DNA of 57,832 nt from an uncultured Neomegalonema sp. (GCA_937990185.1 CALKBI010000023.1:1-57832); one strand, 5' to 3'. Positions 1 through 8,995 are shown, counted from the first letter of the stretch. Notes: generated by a model not told the origin, from the sequence alone. Numbers and translations: made by a program.

Positions 1-1
1 C

Positions 2-133
2 CGTAAGTCATTGATCGCCTGCATTGTGCTTGCGGTTACTGCGGCGTCTCTGATCGGCTCGCCGCAAGTGCCGGGGAAAGTGATGCAGTTTTCGAGTTTA
101 GACCTTCTGGGTCTGATCGGTTTTGGGGAGTAG
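2..133 (+). CDS. C-terminal end of an unidentified protein (partial)
   Basis: An open frame enters from the left edge and stops with TAG at 131-133. Only the last 43 residues are visible: a hydrophobic stretch near the start (IACIVLAVTAASLIG) followed by a short mixed tail. It may be a small membrane protein or the end of a longer one. It lies four bases upstream of the next small membrane gene and in the same direction as sufC, so it is probably part of the suf transcription unit. No family is recognised. Confidence 0.45.
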   Translation, partial: RKSLIACIVLAVTAASLIGSPQVPGKVMQFSSLDLLGLIGFGE

Positions 134-136
134 GGT

Positions 137-328
137 ATGAACCGCGCCAGCCCTAAATTCGCACTCTTCTACGGCTGCGCCATTACGGTGGCGGTCTTTA
201 TCATGGGCCTCGTTTTCGGCGTGGGTAGCCTCCACACCAACATTGCCTTTTCGCTTTGCATGGGCGCGTTGGGCGCGCTCGTTATCACATTGATGAGCCG
301 TCTGACGGCGAACAAGAAACAAGATTGA
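137..328 (+). CDS. Small two-helix membrane protein, unknown function
   Basis: A 63-residue protein with two predicted transmembrane segments (about residues 9-30 and 35-54) and a basic, polar C-terminus (RLTANKKQD). It starts four bases after the upstream stop and ends 38 bases before sufC, so it is probably co-transcribed with the suf genes. Small membrane proteins in suf operons have no assigned role that I know of. The gene call rests on tight packing and a coherent hydrophobic pattern; no family is recognised. Confidence 0.55.
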   Translation: MNRASPKFALFYGCAITVAVFIMGLVFGVGSLHTNIAFSLCMGALGALVITLMSRLTANKKQD

Positions 329-366
329 ACACGGGCGCACCGCGCCGCGACACTTAAGGGACACCG

Positions 367-1125
367 ATGCTTAAAATCGAAAATCTGCACTGCCAGTTGG
401 AAGACGATGCCGACACCAAAATCCTCAAGGGTGTCGATCTCGAGGTCGAAGCGGGTAAGGTCCATGCTATTATGGGTCCGAACGGTTCCGGCAAGTCTAC
501 GCTGTCTTACGTTTTGTCAGGCCGCGACGGATATGAAGTTACCGACGGCTCCGCGACGTTGCTCGGCGAAGACATTCTCGACATGGAACCGGACGAGCGC
601 GCCGCTGCGGGCCTTTTCCTAGCATTCCAATACCCGGTTGAGATCCCCGGCGTCGGCAACATGATCTTCTTGCGCACGGCCCTCAACGCGCAGCGCAAAG
701 CACGCGGCGAAGAGGAAATGGGCGCGCCGGAATTCCTCAAACTCGTCCGCGCGAAAGCCGCCGAGCTTGATATATCGCCTGATATGATGAAGCGACCGGT
801 CAATGTCGGTTTTTCCGGTGGTGAGAAAAAGCGCAATGAAATCCTGCAAATGAGCCTGCTTCAACCCAAGCTCTGCATCCTTGATGAAACCGATTCCGGC
901 CTCGATGTAGACGCGATGAAGCTGGTGTCGAAAGGCGTCAATGCCCTGCGCGATGAGGGCCGGGGCTTTCTCGTGATCACCCACTACCAGCGCTTGCTCG
1001 ATCACATCAAACCGGATGTGGTTCACATCATGGCGGCGGGTAAGATCGTCCAAACCGGCGGACCTGAACTCGCGCTGGAAGTCGAGAAAAACGGATACGC
1101 CGATATTCTTGGAGCAGCAGCGTAA
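367..1125 (+). CDS. sufC: Fe-S cluster assembly ATPase SufC
   Basis: A 252-residue cytoplasmic ABC-type ATPase that works with SufB and SufD to build iron-sulphur clusters. Walker A is visible as GPNGSGKST (about 37-45), the signature as FSGGEKKR (near 150) and Walker B as CILDETDSGLD. The ETDSGLD form is typical of SufC rather than transporter ATPases, and the length fits the family. The stop overlaps the sufD start by one base (TAATG), which implies translational coupling. sufB is not in the window and presumably lies to the left. Confidence 0.96.
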   Translation: MLKIENLHCQLEDDADTKILKGVDLEVEAGKVHAIMGPNGSGKSTLSYVLSGRDGYEVTDGSATLLGEDILDMEPDERAAAGLFLAFQYPVEIPGVGNMIFLRTALNAQRKARGEEEMGAPEFLKLVRAKAAELDISPDMMKRPVNVGFSGGEKKRNEILQMSLLQPKLCILDETDSGLDVDAMKLVSKGVNALRDEGRGFLVITHYQRLLDHIKPDVVHIMAAGKIVQTGGPELALEVEKNGYADILGAAA

Positions 1126-2381
1126 TGGATGCACCGACGAACCCTTGGCGCGATGCCTTTGAGGCATTCAAAGCGTCGGATGCTGCACAGATGGGCGCGA
1201 CAGCACGCGATGCGGCTTTCGCAAGATTTGATGCGCATGGTATGCCGTCGAAGCGTGACGAGTATTGGAAGTACACGCCCGTCCGTGACGTAACGCCCGA
1301 CACTCCAGTCCCGGCGAATAATGCTGCGGATGCTTTTGCGGACGTAGACGCCTATCGTTTTGTCTTTGTCGATGGTCATCTCGATGCGGCGCGATCTGAC
1401 CGTGATGCGCTTGCCAAAGTTGCGGATGTTGCCGATGAAAAGGGCGCACCGTGGATGGATGGCGTGTTTAACGCGCTTCAGGCACAGCCTATCATCGGCG
1501 CGCAAAAACAAGTTGAGCGTCCGTTTGCTGACTTAAACCTCGCTCTCTTTTCTGATGGTTTGGCCGTCCGTATTCCTGCGGGAACCGCGCTCGATAAGCC
1601 AATTCACCTGCGTTACGAGGGCAATCGTCCTGCTCACTTACGTCTTGAGATGTTGGTGGAAAAGGGCGCGTCGGCGACTTTGCTTGAATCCGGTGCGGGT
1701 GCATTGACCACAGGTGCGGAAGTAGTCGTTGAAGATGGCGCAACGCTCAATCACCTGCGCGCGCAAACCGAAGTCGCGGACAAACAGTTTACGGCACTCT
1801 ATGCCAAGATCGGCGCAGAGGCTCAGTTCAAGACCTTCACTCTCGCGGCGGATGGCGCATTGATCCGCAATGAGACACAGATCACGATGGCTGGTGAGAA
1901 TGGCAACGGTCATATCGCGGCTGGCGTGATGGGGCGCGGCAAAGCGCTGATCGACAATACGGTCTATATCAGCCACGAGGCCGCTCATTGCGAGAGCCGC
2001 CAAGTCGTTAAGAACGTTATGGACGACGAATCCAAGGCTGTCTTCCAAGGCAAAATTTACGTCAAAAAAGACGCTCAAAAGACAGATGGTTATCAAATCA
2101 GCCAATCGGTTCTCTTGTCCGAAGGCGCAGAGTTCAACGCGAAACCTGAACTCGAAATCTACGCCGATGACGTGATGTGTTCGCACGGATCAACGACGGG
2201 TGCATTAGACGAAACCGCGCTGTTCTACCTGCGCTCGCGCGGTGTGCCTTTGAAAGAGGCCGAGGCGATGCTTGTCGCCGCCTTTGTTGATGAAGCCATT
2301 CTGGAAATTGCTGACGAAGGCTTACAGGATATCGTTCGCAAAGCCGTCGATGCATGGATGGCTGAGCGGGCTGCGGGGTAG
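1125..2381 (+). CDS. sufD: Fe-S cluster assembly scaffold protein SufD
   Basis: A 418-residue scaffold-family protein. It has the SufBD C-terminal core with the conserved stretch around ADDVMCSHGSTTGALDE, then FYLRSRG and a helical end. SufD pairs with SufB and SufC in the SufBC2D complex. The N-terminal third is variable, as is usual for SufD; the RDEYWKYTPVRD segment near residues 42-54 matches the family pattern. It is coupled to sufC by a one-base overlap and followed five bases later by a Yip1-like membrane gene. Confidence 0.94.
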   Translation: MDAPTNPWRDAFEAFKASDAAQMGATARDAAFARFDAHGMPSKRDEYWKYTPVRDVTPDTPVPANNAADAFADVDAYRFVFVDGHLDAARSDRDALAKVADVADEKGAPWMDGVFNALQAQPIIGAQKQVERPFADLNLALFSDGLAVRIPAGTALDKPIHLRYEGNRPAHLRLEMLVEKGASATLLESGAGALTTGAEVVVEDGATLNHLRAQTEVADKQFTALYAKIGAEAQFKTFTLAADGALIRNETQITMAGENGNGHIAAGVMGRGKALIDNTVYISHEAAHCESRQVVKNVMDDESKAVFQGKIYVKKDAQKTDGYQISQSVLLSEGAEFNAKPELEIYADDVMCSHGSTTGALDETALFYLRSRGVPLKEAEAMLVAAFVDEAILEIADEGLQDIVRKAVDAWMAERAAG

Positions 2382-2385
2382 GGCG

Positions 2386-2973
2386 GTGAATCTTCCAGCC
2401 TTATACGCAGAAGCATGGGTGCAGCCGCGCCAATCAATGCGGCGCATTCTGTCGTTAGACCTCTCTGAACGCGACCGTATCGTCATGGTCGCGATCACGG
2501 GAGTGCTTTTTGCGATCCCGATTATCTTGATTTTCCGCACTCTGGAAATGCCACCGGGACCGGACGGCATTCCTTTGCCTGCGCCAAGTGCAATGATGAC
2601 GGCGTTCACGACCGTCGCATTTGTGATCATCGGATATTACGTTACGGCTGCACTGGTCAAAGTGTTGGGCACGTTGTTTGGCGGAACCGCGAGCTACTCT
2701 GAATCGAAATCCGTTTCAGCATGGACGCAGTTCGTAGTCGGATTGGCGAACCTTGCCCTGATGGTTTTGGCGTTTATTTTACCGTCCTTCTTGGAGGGAG
2801 CGGTGAGAATGTTTTTCACCTTTGCGGCTCTCTATGTGTCTTCGGCCTATGTTGCCGAAGCCCATGGCTTTGAGAATGTCGGAAAAGTCGTCGGCGTCAC
2901 GATTGCCGTGACGTTAGTCCTTGTGATCTTTTTTTTATCAATGGCGCCAACGGGCGGCCTAATCGCAGCTTAA
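2386..2973 (+). CDS. Yip1-domain membrane protein in the suf operon
   Basis: A predicted membrane protein of 195 residues with about five hydrophobic segments. The GTG start at 2386 is chosen because it follows the sufD stop by four bases and a purine-rich GGGGTAGGG lies just upstream. A longer frame reaching back to 2272 would overlap sufD by more than 100 bases. The pattern (polar N-terminus with an RILSLD motif, then helices) resembles bacterial Yip1-domain proteins, commonly found between sufD and sufS in Alphaproteobacteria. Function unknown. Confidence 0.75.
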   Translation: MNLPALYAEAWVQPRQSMRRILSLDLSERDRIVMVAITGVLFAIPIILIFRTLEMPPGPDGIPLPAPSAMMTAFTTVAFVIIGYYVTAALVKVLGTLFGGTASYSESKSVSAWTQFVVGLANLALMVLAFILPSFLEGAVRMFFTFAALYVSSAYVAEAHGFENVGKVVGVTIAVTLVLVIFFLSMAPTGGLIAA

Positions 2974-3006
2974 TACGCAACGCGCTTTTATAAGTTCAGG
3001 TCTGAT

Positions 3007-4224
3007 ATGTACGACATTGATGCGATCCGCGATGATTTTCCTGCGACCAAATTAGAGGTTCATGGCAAACCTCTGATCTATCTCGACAACGGGGCAAGCG
3101 CGCAAAAACCCCGCCGGGTAATTGATTGCGTCACGCGCACCTATGAGAGCGAATACGCGAACGTCCATCGCGGCTTGCATCATCTGTCAAACCTTGCCAC
3201 CGAAAATTATGAGGCGGCGCGGGGCGTTGTGCAAAAATTCCTCGGCGCGGCGCATGAAGATGAAATTATCTTCACGCGTGGATCGACTGAATCGATTAAT
3301 CTCGCGATGTATTCGTGGCTGGAACCGCGCATAAAAGAGGGTGACGAGATTATCCTTACGACGATGGAGCACCATGCCAACATCGTACCGTGGCACTTTA
3401 TGCGAGAGCGTTACGGCGCAAAGTTGATCTGGATCGATCCCGATGTGAATGGTGATATCCCGGCGGAGGCCATCGGCGCGGCAATCACAGACCGCACCGT
3501 CCTTGTGGCTGTGACACAGATGTCGAATGTCCTTGGTTCTGTCGTTGATGCTAAACGCATAACCGAACTTGCCCACGATGCTGGTGCAGCGGTGATGGTC
3601 GATGGCTCTCAGGGCGCAGTGCATTTGCCTGTCGATGTGGCAGATATTGGCTGCGACTTCTATGCGATCACAGGTCATAAGCTCTATGGTCCCAGCGGAT
3701 GCGGCGCACTTTATGTGAAGCGTGCGCGCCACGACGAGATGCGCCCTTGGCACGGCGGCGGCGACATGATCCGCCATGTCCGCAAAGATGAAATCACCTA
3801 CAATGTTGCGCCCCATAAATTTGAAGCGGGTACTCCGCCGATTGCTCAGGTTATCGGTATGGCCGAAGCAATCCGCTACATGCAGGATGTCGGGATGGAA
3901 GCCATCGCCGAGCATGAGCATGATTTGCGCGATTATACCGCTGAGCGTCTTGCAGGGTTGAACTGGCTCCATGTTCAAGGCCAGTCAAAGACCAAAGGCG
4001 CGATCTTCTCGTTCACGATGGAGGGCGCGCACGCCCACGATATTTCGACGGTGTTGGACAGGTACGGCGTAGCGGTCCGCGCTGGTCATCACTGTTGCCA
4101 ACCGCTTATGGATCATCTCGGCGTGACCGCGACGTGCCGCGCGTCTTTCGGCATGTACAACAATCGAGCCGATGCGGATGCACTGGTCGAGTCACTCGAA
4201 AAAGCGCGCATGTTGTTTGAGTAG
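3007..4224 (+). CDS. sufS: Cysteine desulfurase SufS
   Basis: A PLP-dependent group II cysteine desulfurase of 405 residues that takes sulphur from cysteine and passes it as persulphide to the SufBCD scaffold. The PLP lysine is in the TGHKLYGPSG motif (near residue 225). The catalytic cysteine is in the short RAGHHCCQPL loop near 360, typical of the SufS type. It lies 33 bases after the Yip1-like gene and ends the suf cluster, as a hairpin follows directly. No sufE, sufT or iscA-like gene is visible downstream. Confidence 0.96.
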   Translation: MYDIDAIRDDFPATKLEVHGKPLIYLDNGASAQKPRRVIDCVTRTYESEYANVHRGLHHLSNLATENYEAARGVVQKFLGAAHEDEIIFTRGSTESINLAMYSWLEPRIKEGDEIILTTMEHHANIVPWHFMRERYGAKLIWIDPDVNGDIPAEAIGAAITDRTVLVAVTQMSNVLGSVVDAKRITELAHDAGAAVMVDGSQGAVHLPVDVADIGCDFYAITGHKLYGPSGCGALYVKRARHDEMRPWHGGGDMIRHVRKDEITYNVAPHKFEAGTPPIAQVIGMAEAIRYMQDVGMEAIAEHEHDLRDYTAERLAGLNWLHVQGQSKTKGAIFSFTMEGAHAHDISTVLDRYGVAVRAGHHCCQPLMDHLGVTATCRASFGMYNNRADADALVESLEKARMLFE

Positions 4225-4227
4225 AGA

Positions 4228-4248
4228 GCTTTTCGCAAAGCGAAAAGC
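4228..4248 (+). terminator. Hairpin after sufS
   Basis: A perfect 9-base inverted repeat (GCTTTTCGC / GCGAAAAGC) with an AAA loop, starting four bases after the sufS stop. There is no clear T-run, so it may be a 3-prime stabilising hairpin or weak terminator. Confidence 0.5.
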
Positions 4249-4284
4249 GTCCATCTCATCAGTACGCGCCAGCCGCGCGCGGCA

Positions 4285-4303
4285 AATGGTGCGAAGCACC
4301 ATT
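4285..4303. repeat. 8-base hairpin with GAA loop
   Basis: AATGGTGC-GAA-GCACCATT is a perfect inverted repeat in the space between sufS and the lipoprotein gene. The same GC-GAA-GC core is seen at 50397-50415 after another gene, which suggests a recurring small palindromic element. The remaining spacer to 4477 shows nothing else clear. Confidence 0.4.
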
Positions 4304-4477
4304 GAGAGTTGCTCAAACAAGTCGCCACGAAAAATACTGCAAATCCGATAGCTGTTAATGCAATCGGGCAAGAAATATCAGCTTTTAGGTGTGATGGATA
4401 CTTGAGATAAGCGTTAAGCGGTAGTAAGCTCTCTCCGTATCTCGACTGATTGCGTCGGGTGCGGAGGAACGACCGTT

Positions 4478-4867
4478 ATGCGAATTCCGAGTGCTTTTCT
4501 TCTTATGGCTCTGAGCGTCGGTGGTTGCGCGGGCAACCCGAATTCCTTGCGCAACTTTTCCGATATCGACGGGTCGTGGGTCGCAATTGTAGTTTCTTCT
4601 GATTGCGCGATTGCTCAAACTTTTCCGATCAACATTGCCGGGAATGCGTTCGGTGTACGCATTCCGCAGACGAACATCTTTTTCTCAGGTGTGGTGCGGG
4701 ATGGCGTCGTGCGGACGAAGCAGCAATCACTTGAGGGAAAAGGCCCTACGAGTGCGGAAGTCTCTGAAATCGAGGTTGTTTTTGACGGCGTAGACCGCGC
4801 GCACGGCACATGGCGATCATCGCGGTGCAGCGGCGCTGTGAATTTGAACAGGCAGGGGGCATCATGA
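4478..4867 (+). CDS. Small lipoprotein, unknown function
   Basis: A 129-residue protein with a lipoprotein signal peptide: basic start MRIPS, hydrophobic core, then the lipobox VGGC with the lipid-modified cysteine near residue 17. The mature part is a small soluble domain, probably beta-rich, with several cysteines. It overlaps the next gene by four bases (ATGA at 4864-4867), so the two are translationally coupled and probably function together. It resembles hypothetical alphaproteobacterial lipoproteins, but I recognise no named family. Confidence 0.65.
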   Translation: MRIPSAFLLMALSVGGCAGNPNSLRNFSDIDGSWVAIVVSSDCAIAQTFPINIAGNAFGVRIPQTNIFFSGVVRDGVVRTKQQSLEGKGPTSAEVSEIEVVFDGVDRAHGTWRSSRCSGAVNLNRQGAS

Positions 4868-5634
4868 GTGGATTATTGAGATTGCTTCGGTACGGCAACT
4901 GGTCGGGTCCGGGCTGGTCAAATGGCGGAAACTACGGGGGCCGGGTTCTTAGCGATGCTGAGCTTCGCACACCGGGAATTGATGCCTATGACAATTACGT
5001 CGCGAAAGTACATGACCTGAACGAGATTTTCGCCTCGCAGAACTTGAGAGTAGCGCTCGCGCAAGCGAGTGGCGTGCATAGCAACCTGCTGCTCAAGCGG
5101 GATGACGGCGATTATGTTGTTCCTTTAGTTTTTGTTCCTGTACCGGGTCTTTCCGGCACACCGAGGTTTATCGACATTGGCCGTTATCTCGATTCGGTCG
5201 CGGCGAATGAGCGCGGAGCCACCGCTGAAGCAATCTACACCTATTTCGAGCATGTAATGCGGTCAAACATGCAGTTCGCAATCGATTACCTTTGGAACGA
5301 GCCGTATCTATTCAATCCGAACGCCGTCGCGATGATTGCACAGTTGCTGATAGGGCCACATTTCTTTCTCAGTGAGGCGAAGTGGATCGAAGATCAATTG
5401 CTTTTCCTGCGACAAAAAAGCCTGATTTCAGAGGCGCATCTGTGGCGCGTCTCCGATCTCTTGAGGGCGCAATTCGTATCGCCAACCTTCGGCAATCAAC
5501 CCTCGCAATACATTCCGCCTGTGAGCCGCGCCTATGTGCGCAAGGTTGAAGTGGAAATGTTGCTTGTGGCGGATCGCTCGACATTGCTCAGACGAGCCAT
5601 AGACCTACGCAATGTGAAGAATCGCATTGATTAA
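4864..5634 (+). CDS. Putative phospholipase-A2-like protein
   Basis: A 256-residue protein. The ATG at 4864 is chosen over an upstream in-frame start at 4810 because GGGGG lies four bases before it and it gives a standard ATGA overlap with the lipoprotein gene. Residues 10-22 read YGNWSGPGWSNGG, like the calcium-loop region of small bacterial PLA2-like domains (YGNxCGPGxSGG). VAKVHDLNE at 46-54 then supplies an H50-D51 pair like the PLA2 catalytic HD. The usual cysteines are absent. About 190 further residues look helical and match nothing I know. Function is inferred from two short motifs only. No signal peptide is visible. Confidence 0.5.
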   Translation: MSGLLRLLRYGNWSGPGWSNGGNYGGRVLSDAELRTPGIDAYDNYVAKVHDLNEIFASQNLRVALAQASGVHSNLLLKRDDGDYVVPLVFVPVPGLSGTPRFIDIGRYLDSVAANERGATAEAIYTYFEHVMRSNMQFAIDYLWNEPYLFNPNAVAMIAQLLIGPHFFLSEAKWIEDQLLFLRQKSLISEAHLWRVSDLLRAQFVSPTFGNQPSQYIPPVSRAYVRKVEVEMLLVADRSTLLRRAIDLRNVKNRID

Positions 5635-5710
5635 ACTGGGTTGCCTTCCCCGTCCGCCCTGATAGCGTAAAAATTTGTTTGTAACGCGGGAGACCGCAGG
5701 GAGGACTACT

Positions 5711-6799
5711 TTGTCTAGATTTAGTAAAATAGCACAGATCACGGCTGCTGCGGCTTTTGCGGTCGGCAGTTGGGCTAGCAGTGCGGCTGCACAAGATCTC
5801 GAATTCTTCACCATCGGAACAGGCGGCACAGCCTACACATACTATCCGGTCGGAGGTGTTATTGCGAATGCGATTTCCAAGCCTCCCGGATCGCGTGAAT
5901 GTGGCCAAGGCGGCTCGTGCGGTGTTGACGGGTTGATTGCTTCGGCGGTTTCGTCTCGCGGATCAGTCGACAATGTGAACGCCATTATTTCCGGCCTTCG
6001 TAACTCCGGCTTCGCGCAATCTGATGTCGCTTACTGGGCTTATACCGGCACTGGTACGATGGAAGGCAAAGAGCCTGCAACAGACCTACGCACCATCGCG
6101 GCTTTATTCGAGGAACATATTCACCTCGTTGCCTTGGCGGATAGCGGTATTAACTCGGTGGCCGACCTAAAAGGTAAGCGCGTTTCGCTCGATGAGCCGG
6201 GATCGGGAACCTATGTCGATGCAAAACTGATCCTTGAAGCAAACGATCTTTCGACAGATGACCTAACCGCAGAAGCCCTCAAAGGTGGCGCGGCTTCCGA
6301 GGCACTCCGCAACGGTAAGATTGATGCGTTCTTTGTCGTTGCTGGCTATCCAACGGGTTCGCTGGTTGAGCTGGCGTCCGCTGCGGATATCAAGCTGGTT
6401 CCTATTGATGGCGACGGCGCGGCTTCATTGACGAGCAAATATGGGTTCTTTGCTGCCGGTGAAATTCCTGCGGGAACATATGAAGGCGTTGATGCCGTCA
6501 ATACGGTTGCCGTGGGTGCACAATGGTTCACCAGCGTCAAAGAAGACGATGACCTGATTTACAACATCACCAAAGCCTTGTGGAATAACGAGTCGCGTAA
6601 GCTGCTCGATGTGGGCCACGCAAAAGGCAAAACCATCACACCGGCCAGCGCGCTTAACGGTGTTGGCGTGCCTTTGCACCCCGGTGCGGCGCGTTTCTAT
6701 GAAGAAGCGGGCATGTTGGGAGGCAACAAAGCTGAGATCTTGGATGAGATTAAAGAGATTGAAGCTAAAATTGAAAAACTCAGAGGAATGCTCAAGTAA
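5711..6799 (+). CDS. TAXI-family TRAP transporter substrate-binding protein
   Basis: A 362-residue periplasmic binding protein. The TTG at 5711 is preferred because GGGAGG lies about 6-10 bases upstream and it gives a clean signal peptide ending at SSAAAQD; an earlier in-frame ATG at 5675 would add 12 residues before the signal. The mature protein opens with FFTIGTGGTAYTYYPVGG, typical of the TAXI (TRAP-associated extracytoplasmic immunoreceptor) group, and later has LKGKRVSLDEPGSGT. It delivers an organic acid or amino-acid-like substrate to the membrane partner encoded next. The substrate cannot be predicted. Confidence 0.92.
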   Translation: MSRFSKIAQITAAAAFAVGSWASSAAAQDLEFFTIGTGGTAYTYYPVGGVIANAISKPPGSRECGQGGSCGVDGLIASAVSSRGSVDNVNAIISGLRNSGFAQSDVAYWAYTGTGTMEGKEPATDLRTIAALFEEHIHLVALADSGINSVADLKGKRVSLDEPGSGTYVDAKLILEANDLSTDDLTAEALKGGAASEALRNGKIDAFFVVAGYPTGSLVELASAADIKLVPIDGDGAASLTSKYGFFAAGEIPAGTYEGVDAVNTVAVGAQWFTSVKEDDDLIYNITKALWNNESRKLLDVGHAKGKTITPASALNGVGVPLHPGAARFYEEAGMLGGNKAEILDEIKEIEAKIEKLRGMLK

Positions 6800-6825
6800 G
6801 GCTTACTTGATCGTTCATTACCTTG

Positions 6826-6856
6826 ACCCCTTCCGGTAACGGGAGGGGTTTTGTTT
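6826..6856 (+). terminator. Intercistronic terminator between TAXI binding protein and permease
   Basis: ACCCCTTCCG-GTAA-CGGGAGGGGT forms a 10-base stem with one G-T pair, followed by TTTTGTTT. It is a typical rho-independent terminator. Placed between two genes that must act together, it would lower permease expression relative to the binding protein. Confidence 0.75.
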
Positions 6857-6883
6857 AAGTCGCATGTCGTATCAGGTGGTATT

Positions 6884-8965
6884 ATGACGCCTCAAGCCGA
6901 ACTTACCGCAGAAGAACTCGCCGAGATCGAGCGTAAGTTCGATCCTGAAACAGCTTACCGCGTGACCGGACCAAAACTGGCAATGGCGATCTCAGCCGTT
7001 TTGGTTGCGATGTCTGTCTATCATTTTTATGCCTCCGGGTTTGGATTGATCCGCGAGTTACTGCATCGGGGAATCCATCTCGCCTTTGTTTTGGGCCTTG
7101 GATTTTTACTGTTCTCATGGCGACGTGATCGGCATGGAGTTGGCTGGCAAGATAAGCGTTTTTCGTTTCAGGGCGTTGCGATTATCGACATTCTCTTCAG
7201 CTTTCTGGCGGTTGGCGCGGCGCTTTACTTGCCACTTTTGCCACCTGAAATCGTGTCTGAACGCGTGGGCAATCCCTCGCAATCTGATGTCTTCATGGGT
7301 AGTGCGCTGTTGCTGATTACCCTCGAAGTCGCGCGCCGGTCCATCGGCCCAACGCTTCCGTTGATTGCGCTCATCTTCATCCTTTTCGCGCTTTATGGCC
7401 AATATGCCCCCGGCGCATTAAAGCACGGCGGAACAAGCTGGCTTGGGTTCATCAATCATATCTACATGACGAACCAAGGCATCTACGGCATCGCGATTGG
7501 GGCGATGGCAAAATATGTCTTCTTGTTCATTCTGTTTGGAGCGCTGGCGACGAGAATTGGTTTAGGTCAGCTATTTATTGATTTGGCGTCGGTAATTGCC
7601 GGGCGATATTCCGGCGGCCCCGCGAAAGTGGCCATCTGTGCTTCAGCCTTTATGGGCAGCATTTCCGGGTCATCCATCGCCAATACAGTCACGACGGGTT
7701 CGCTCACAATACCAGCGATGAAAAAAGTCGGCTATCCACCGCATTTCGCCGGAGCGGTTGAGGCCACGGCCTCCACGGGTGGGCAGATTACCCCGCCGGT
7801 AATGGGGGCGGCGGCCTTCATCATGGTGGATTACCTTAACATTCCACTACGGGATGTTTTAGCGGCGGCGCTTTTTCCCGCGTTACTCCATTATTTCGGC
7901 ATCTTCGTTATGGTGCATCTTGAGGCGAAAAAGCTTGGTCTTCGCGGGCTGACCGCCGAAGAACTGCCGAAAGCGGCGATTGTCTTGCGCGAGCATTGGC
8001 TCGCACTGATTCCGCTTTTTATATTGGTCTACATGATCCTTTCAGGGCGCACGCCGGACTATGCGGCGGTTTATGCGATCATTGCCTGTGTCGTTGTCGG
8101 TTTCCTGAAATCGAGTTCGCAGGTCGCGGTCAGCAAAGCGCGCGGCACGCCTTTACCTGAAAATATATTCGGCATCAGCGCGCTGTGGGAGTCGCTGGCT
8201 GCGGGTGCGCGTGGAACCATTGCTGTTGGGGCGGCGGCGGCATGCGTTGGAATTATCGTAGGCGTGGTGACGCTTACCGGGTCCGGCTTTCGCGTTGGTG
8301 CGATTGTGATCACGACCGCAAATGATATTGCGGGCTTTGTTTCGTCATTACCGTTGCTGGACTCGTTCTCGGTACAGCAATGGGCGTTGTTCTTCTCTCT
8401 GCTCTTGGTGGCAATCGCCTGCATCATCATGGGCGCAGGGGTTCCAACGACCGCGACCTATATCATTCTCGTGTCTGTCACTGCCGGAGCCTTTCAGATC
8501 CTTGGCGTTGAACCACTCGTGGCGCACTTCTTTGTCTTCTATTACGGTGTGCTTGCGGATATCACACCGCCCGTCGCGCTGGCCGCTTATGCCGCAGCGG
8601 GCATTGCCGGATCGAATCCGTTCAAGACAGGAAACACGGCCTTCCGCCTTGGTATTGCGAAAGCGCTCGTACCCTTTGTCTTTGTCTATTCACCGGCGCT
8701 TTTGCTGGTGGCCGATGGCTTCACATGGTGGAGCTTTACCGTGACATTGGCAGGAGCAATGCTGGGAATTGGTGCGCTGGGCGTATCTTTCTCAGGATAC
8801 CTCTTCGCACCGCTTTATGCTCTGGAGCGTTGGTATGTCGCACTGGTCGCGTTCTTGTTTATCGCACCGGGCTTAACAACGACCTTGATCGGTCTCGCGC
8901 TGCTGTCGCCGATTGTCCTTTTACAAATCAAACGAGGAAAGAGTACGGCCTCTGCGATGGGTTGA
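6884..8965 (+). CDS. TRAP transporter fused permease (4TM/12TM)
   Basis: A 693-residue inner-membrane protein of the fused TRAP permease type (DctQ-like small part plus DctM-like large part) that pairs with TAXI binding proteins. The ATG at 6884 is chosen because AGGTGG lies just upstream; an in-frame TTG at 6851 falls inside the terminator. There are many hydrophobic segments, plus the DctM hallmark stretches GSISGSSIANTVTTGSLTIP (near 265) and ATASTGGQITPPVMGAAAF. It is a sodium- or proton-driven uptake system separated from its binding protein by a terminator. Confidence 0.93.
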   Translation: MTPQAELTAEELAEIERKFDPETAYRVTGPKLAMAISAVLVAMSVYHFYASGFGLIRELLHRGIHLAFVLGLGFLLFSWRRDRHGVGWQDKRFSFQGVAIIDILFSFLAVGAALYLPLLPPEIVSERVGNPSQSDVFMGSALLLITLEVARRSIGPTLPLIALIFILFALYGQYAPGALKHGGTSWLGFINHIYMTNQGIYGIAIGAMAKYVFLFILFGALATRIGLGQLFIDLASVIAGRYSGGPAKVAICASAFMGSISGSSIANTVTTGSLTIPAMKKVGYPPHFAGAVEATASTGGQITPPVMGAAAFIMVDYLNIPLRDVLAAALFPALLHYFGIFVMVHLEAKKLGLRGLTAEELPKAAIVLREHWLALIPLFILVYMILSGRTPDYAAVYAIIACVVVGFLKSSSQVAVSKARGTPLPENIFGISALWESLAAGARGTIAVGAAAACVGIIVGVVTLTGSGFRVGAIVITTANDIAGFVSSLPLLDSFSVQQWALFFSLLLVAIACIIMGAGVPTTATYIILVSVTAGAFQILGVEPLVAHFFVFYYGVLADITPPVALAAYAAAGIAGSNPFKTGNTAFRLGIAKALVPFVFVYSPALLLVADGFTWWSFTVTLAGAMLGIGALGVSFSGYLFAPLYALERWYVALVAFLFIAPGLTTTLIGLALLSPIVLLQIKRGKSTASAMG

Positions 8966-8995
8966 TATTGATGTAAGAAGAGGGCGCGGCACGAC

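Noticed and set aside
619..1167. Long minus-strand frames opposite sufC and sufD
   Set aside because: They are shadows of high-bias coding DNA with no motifs, ribosome sites or neighbours to support them.
3187..3978. 263-residue minus-strand frame opposite sufS
   Set aside because: Shadow frame: sufS has complete motifs on the plus strand and the minus frame has no recognisable domain.
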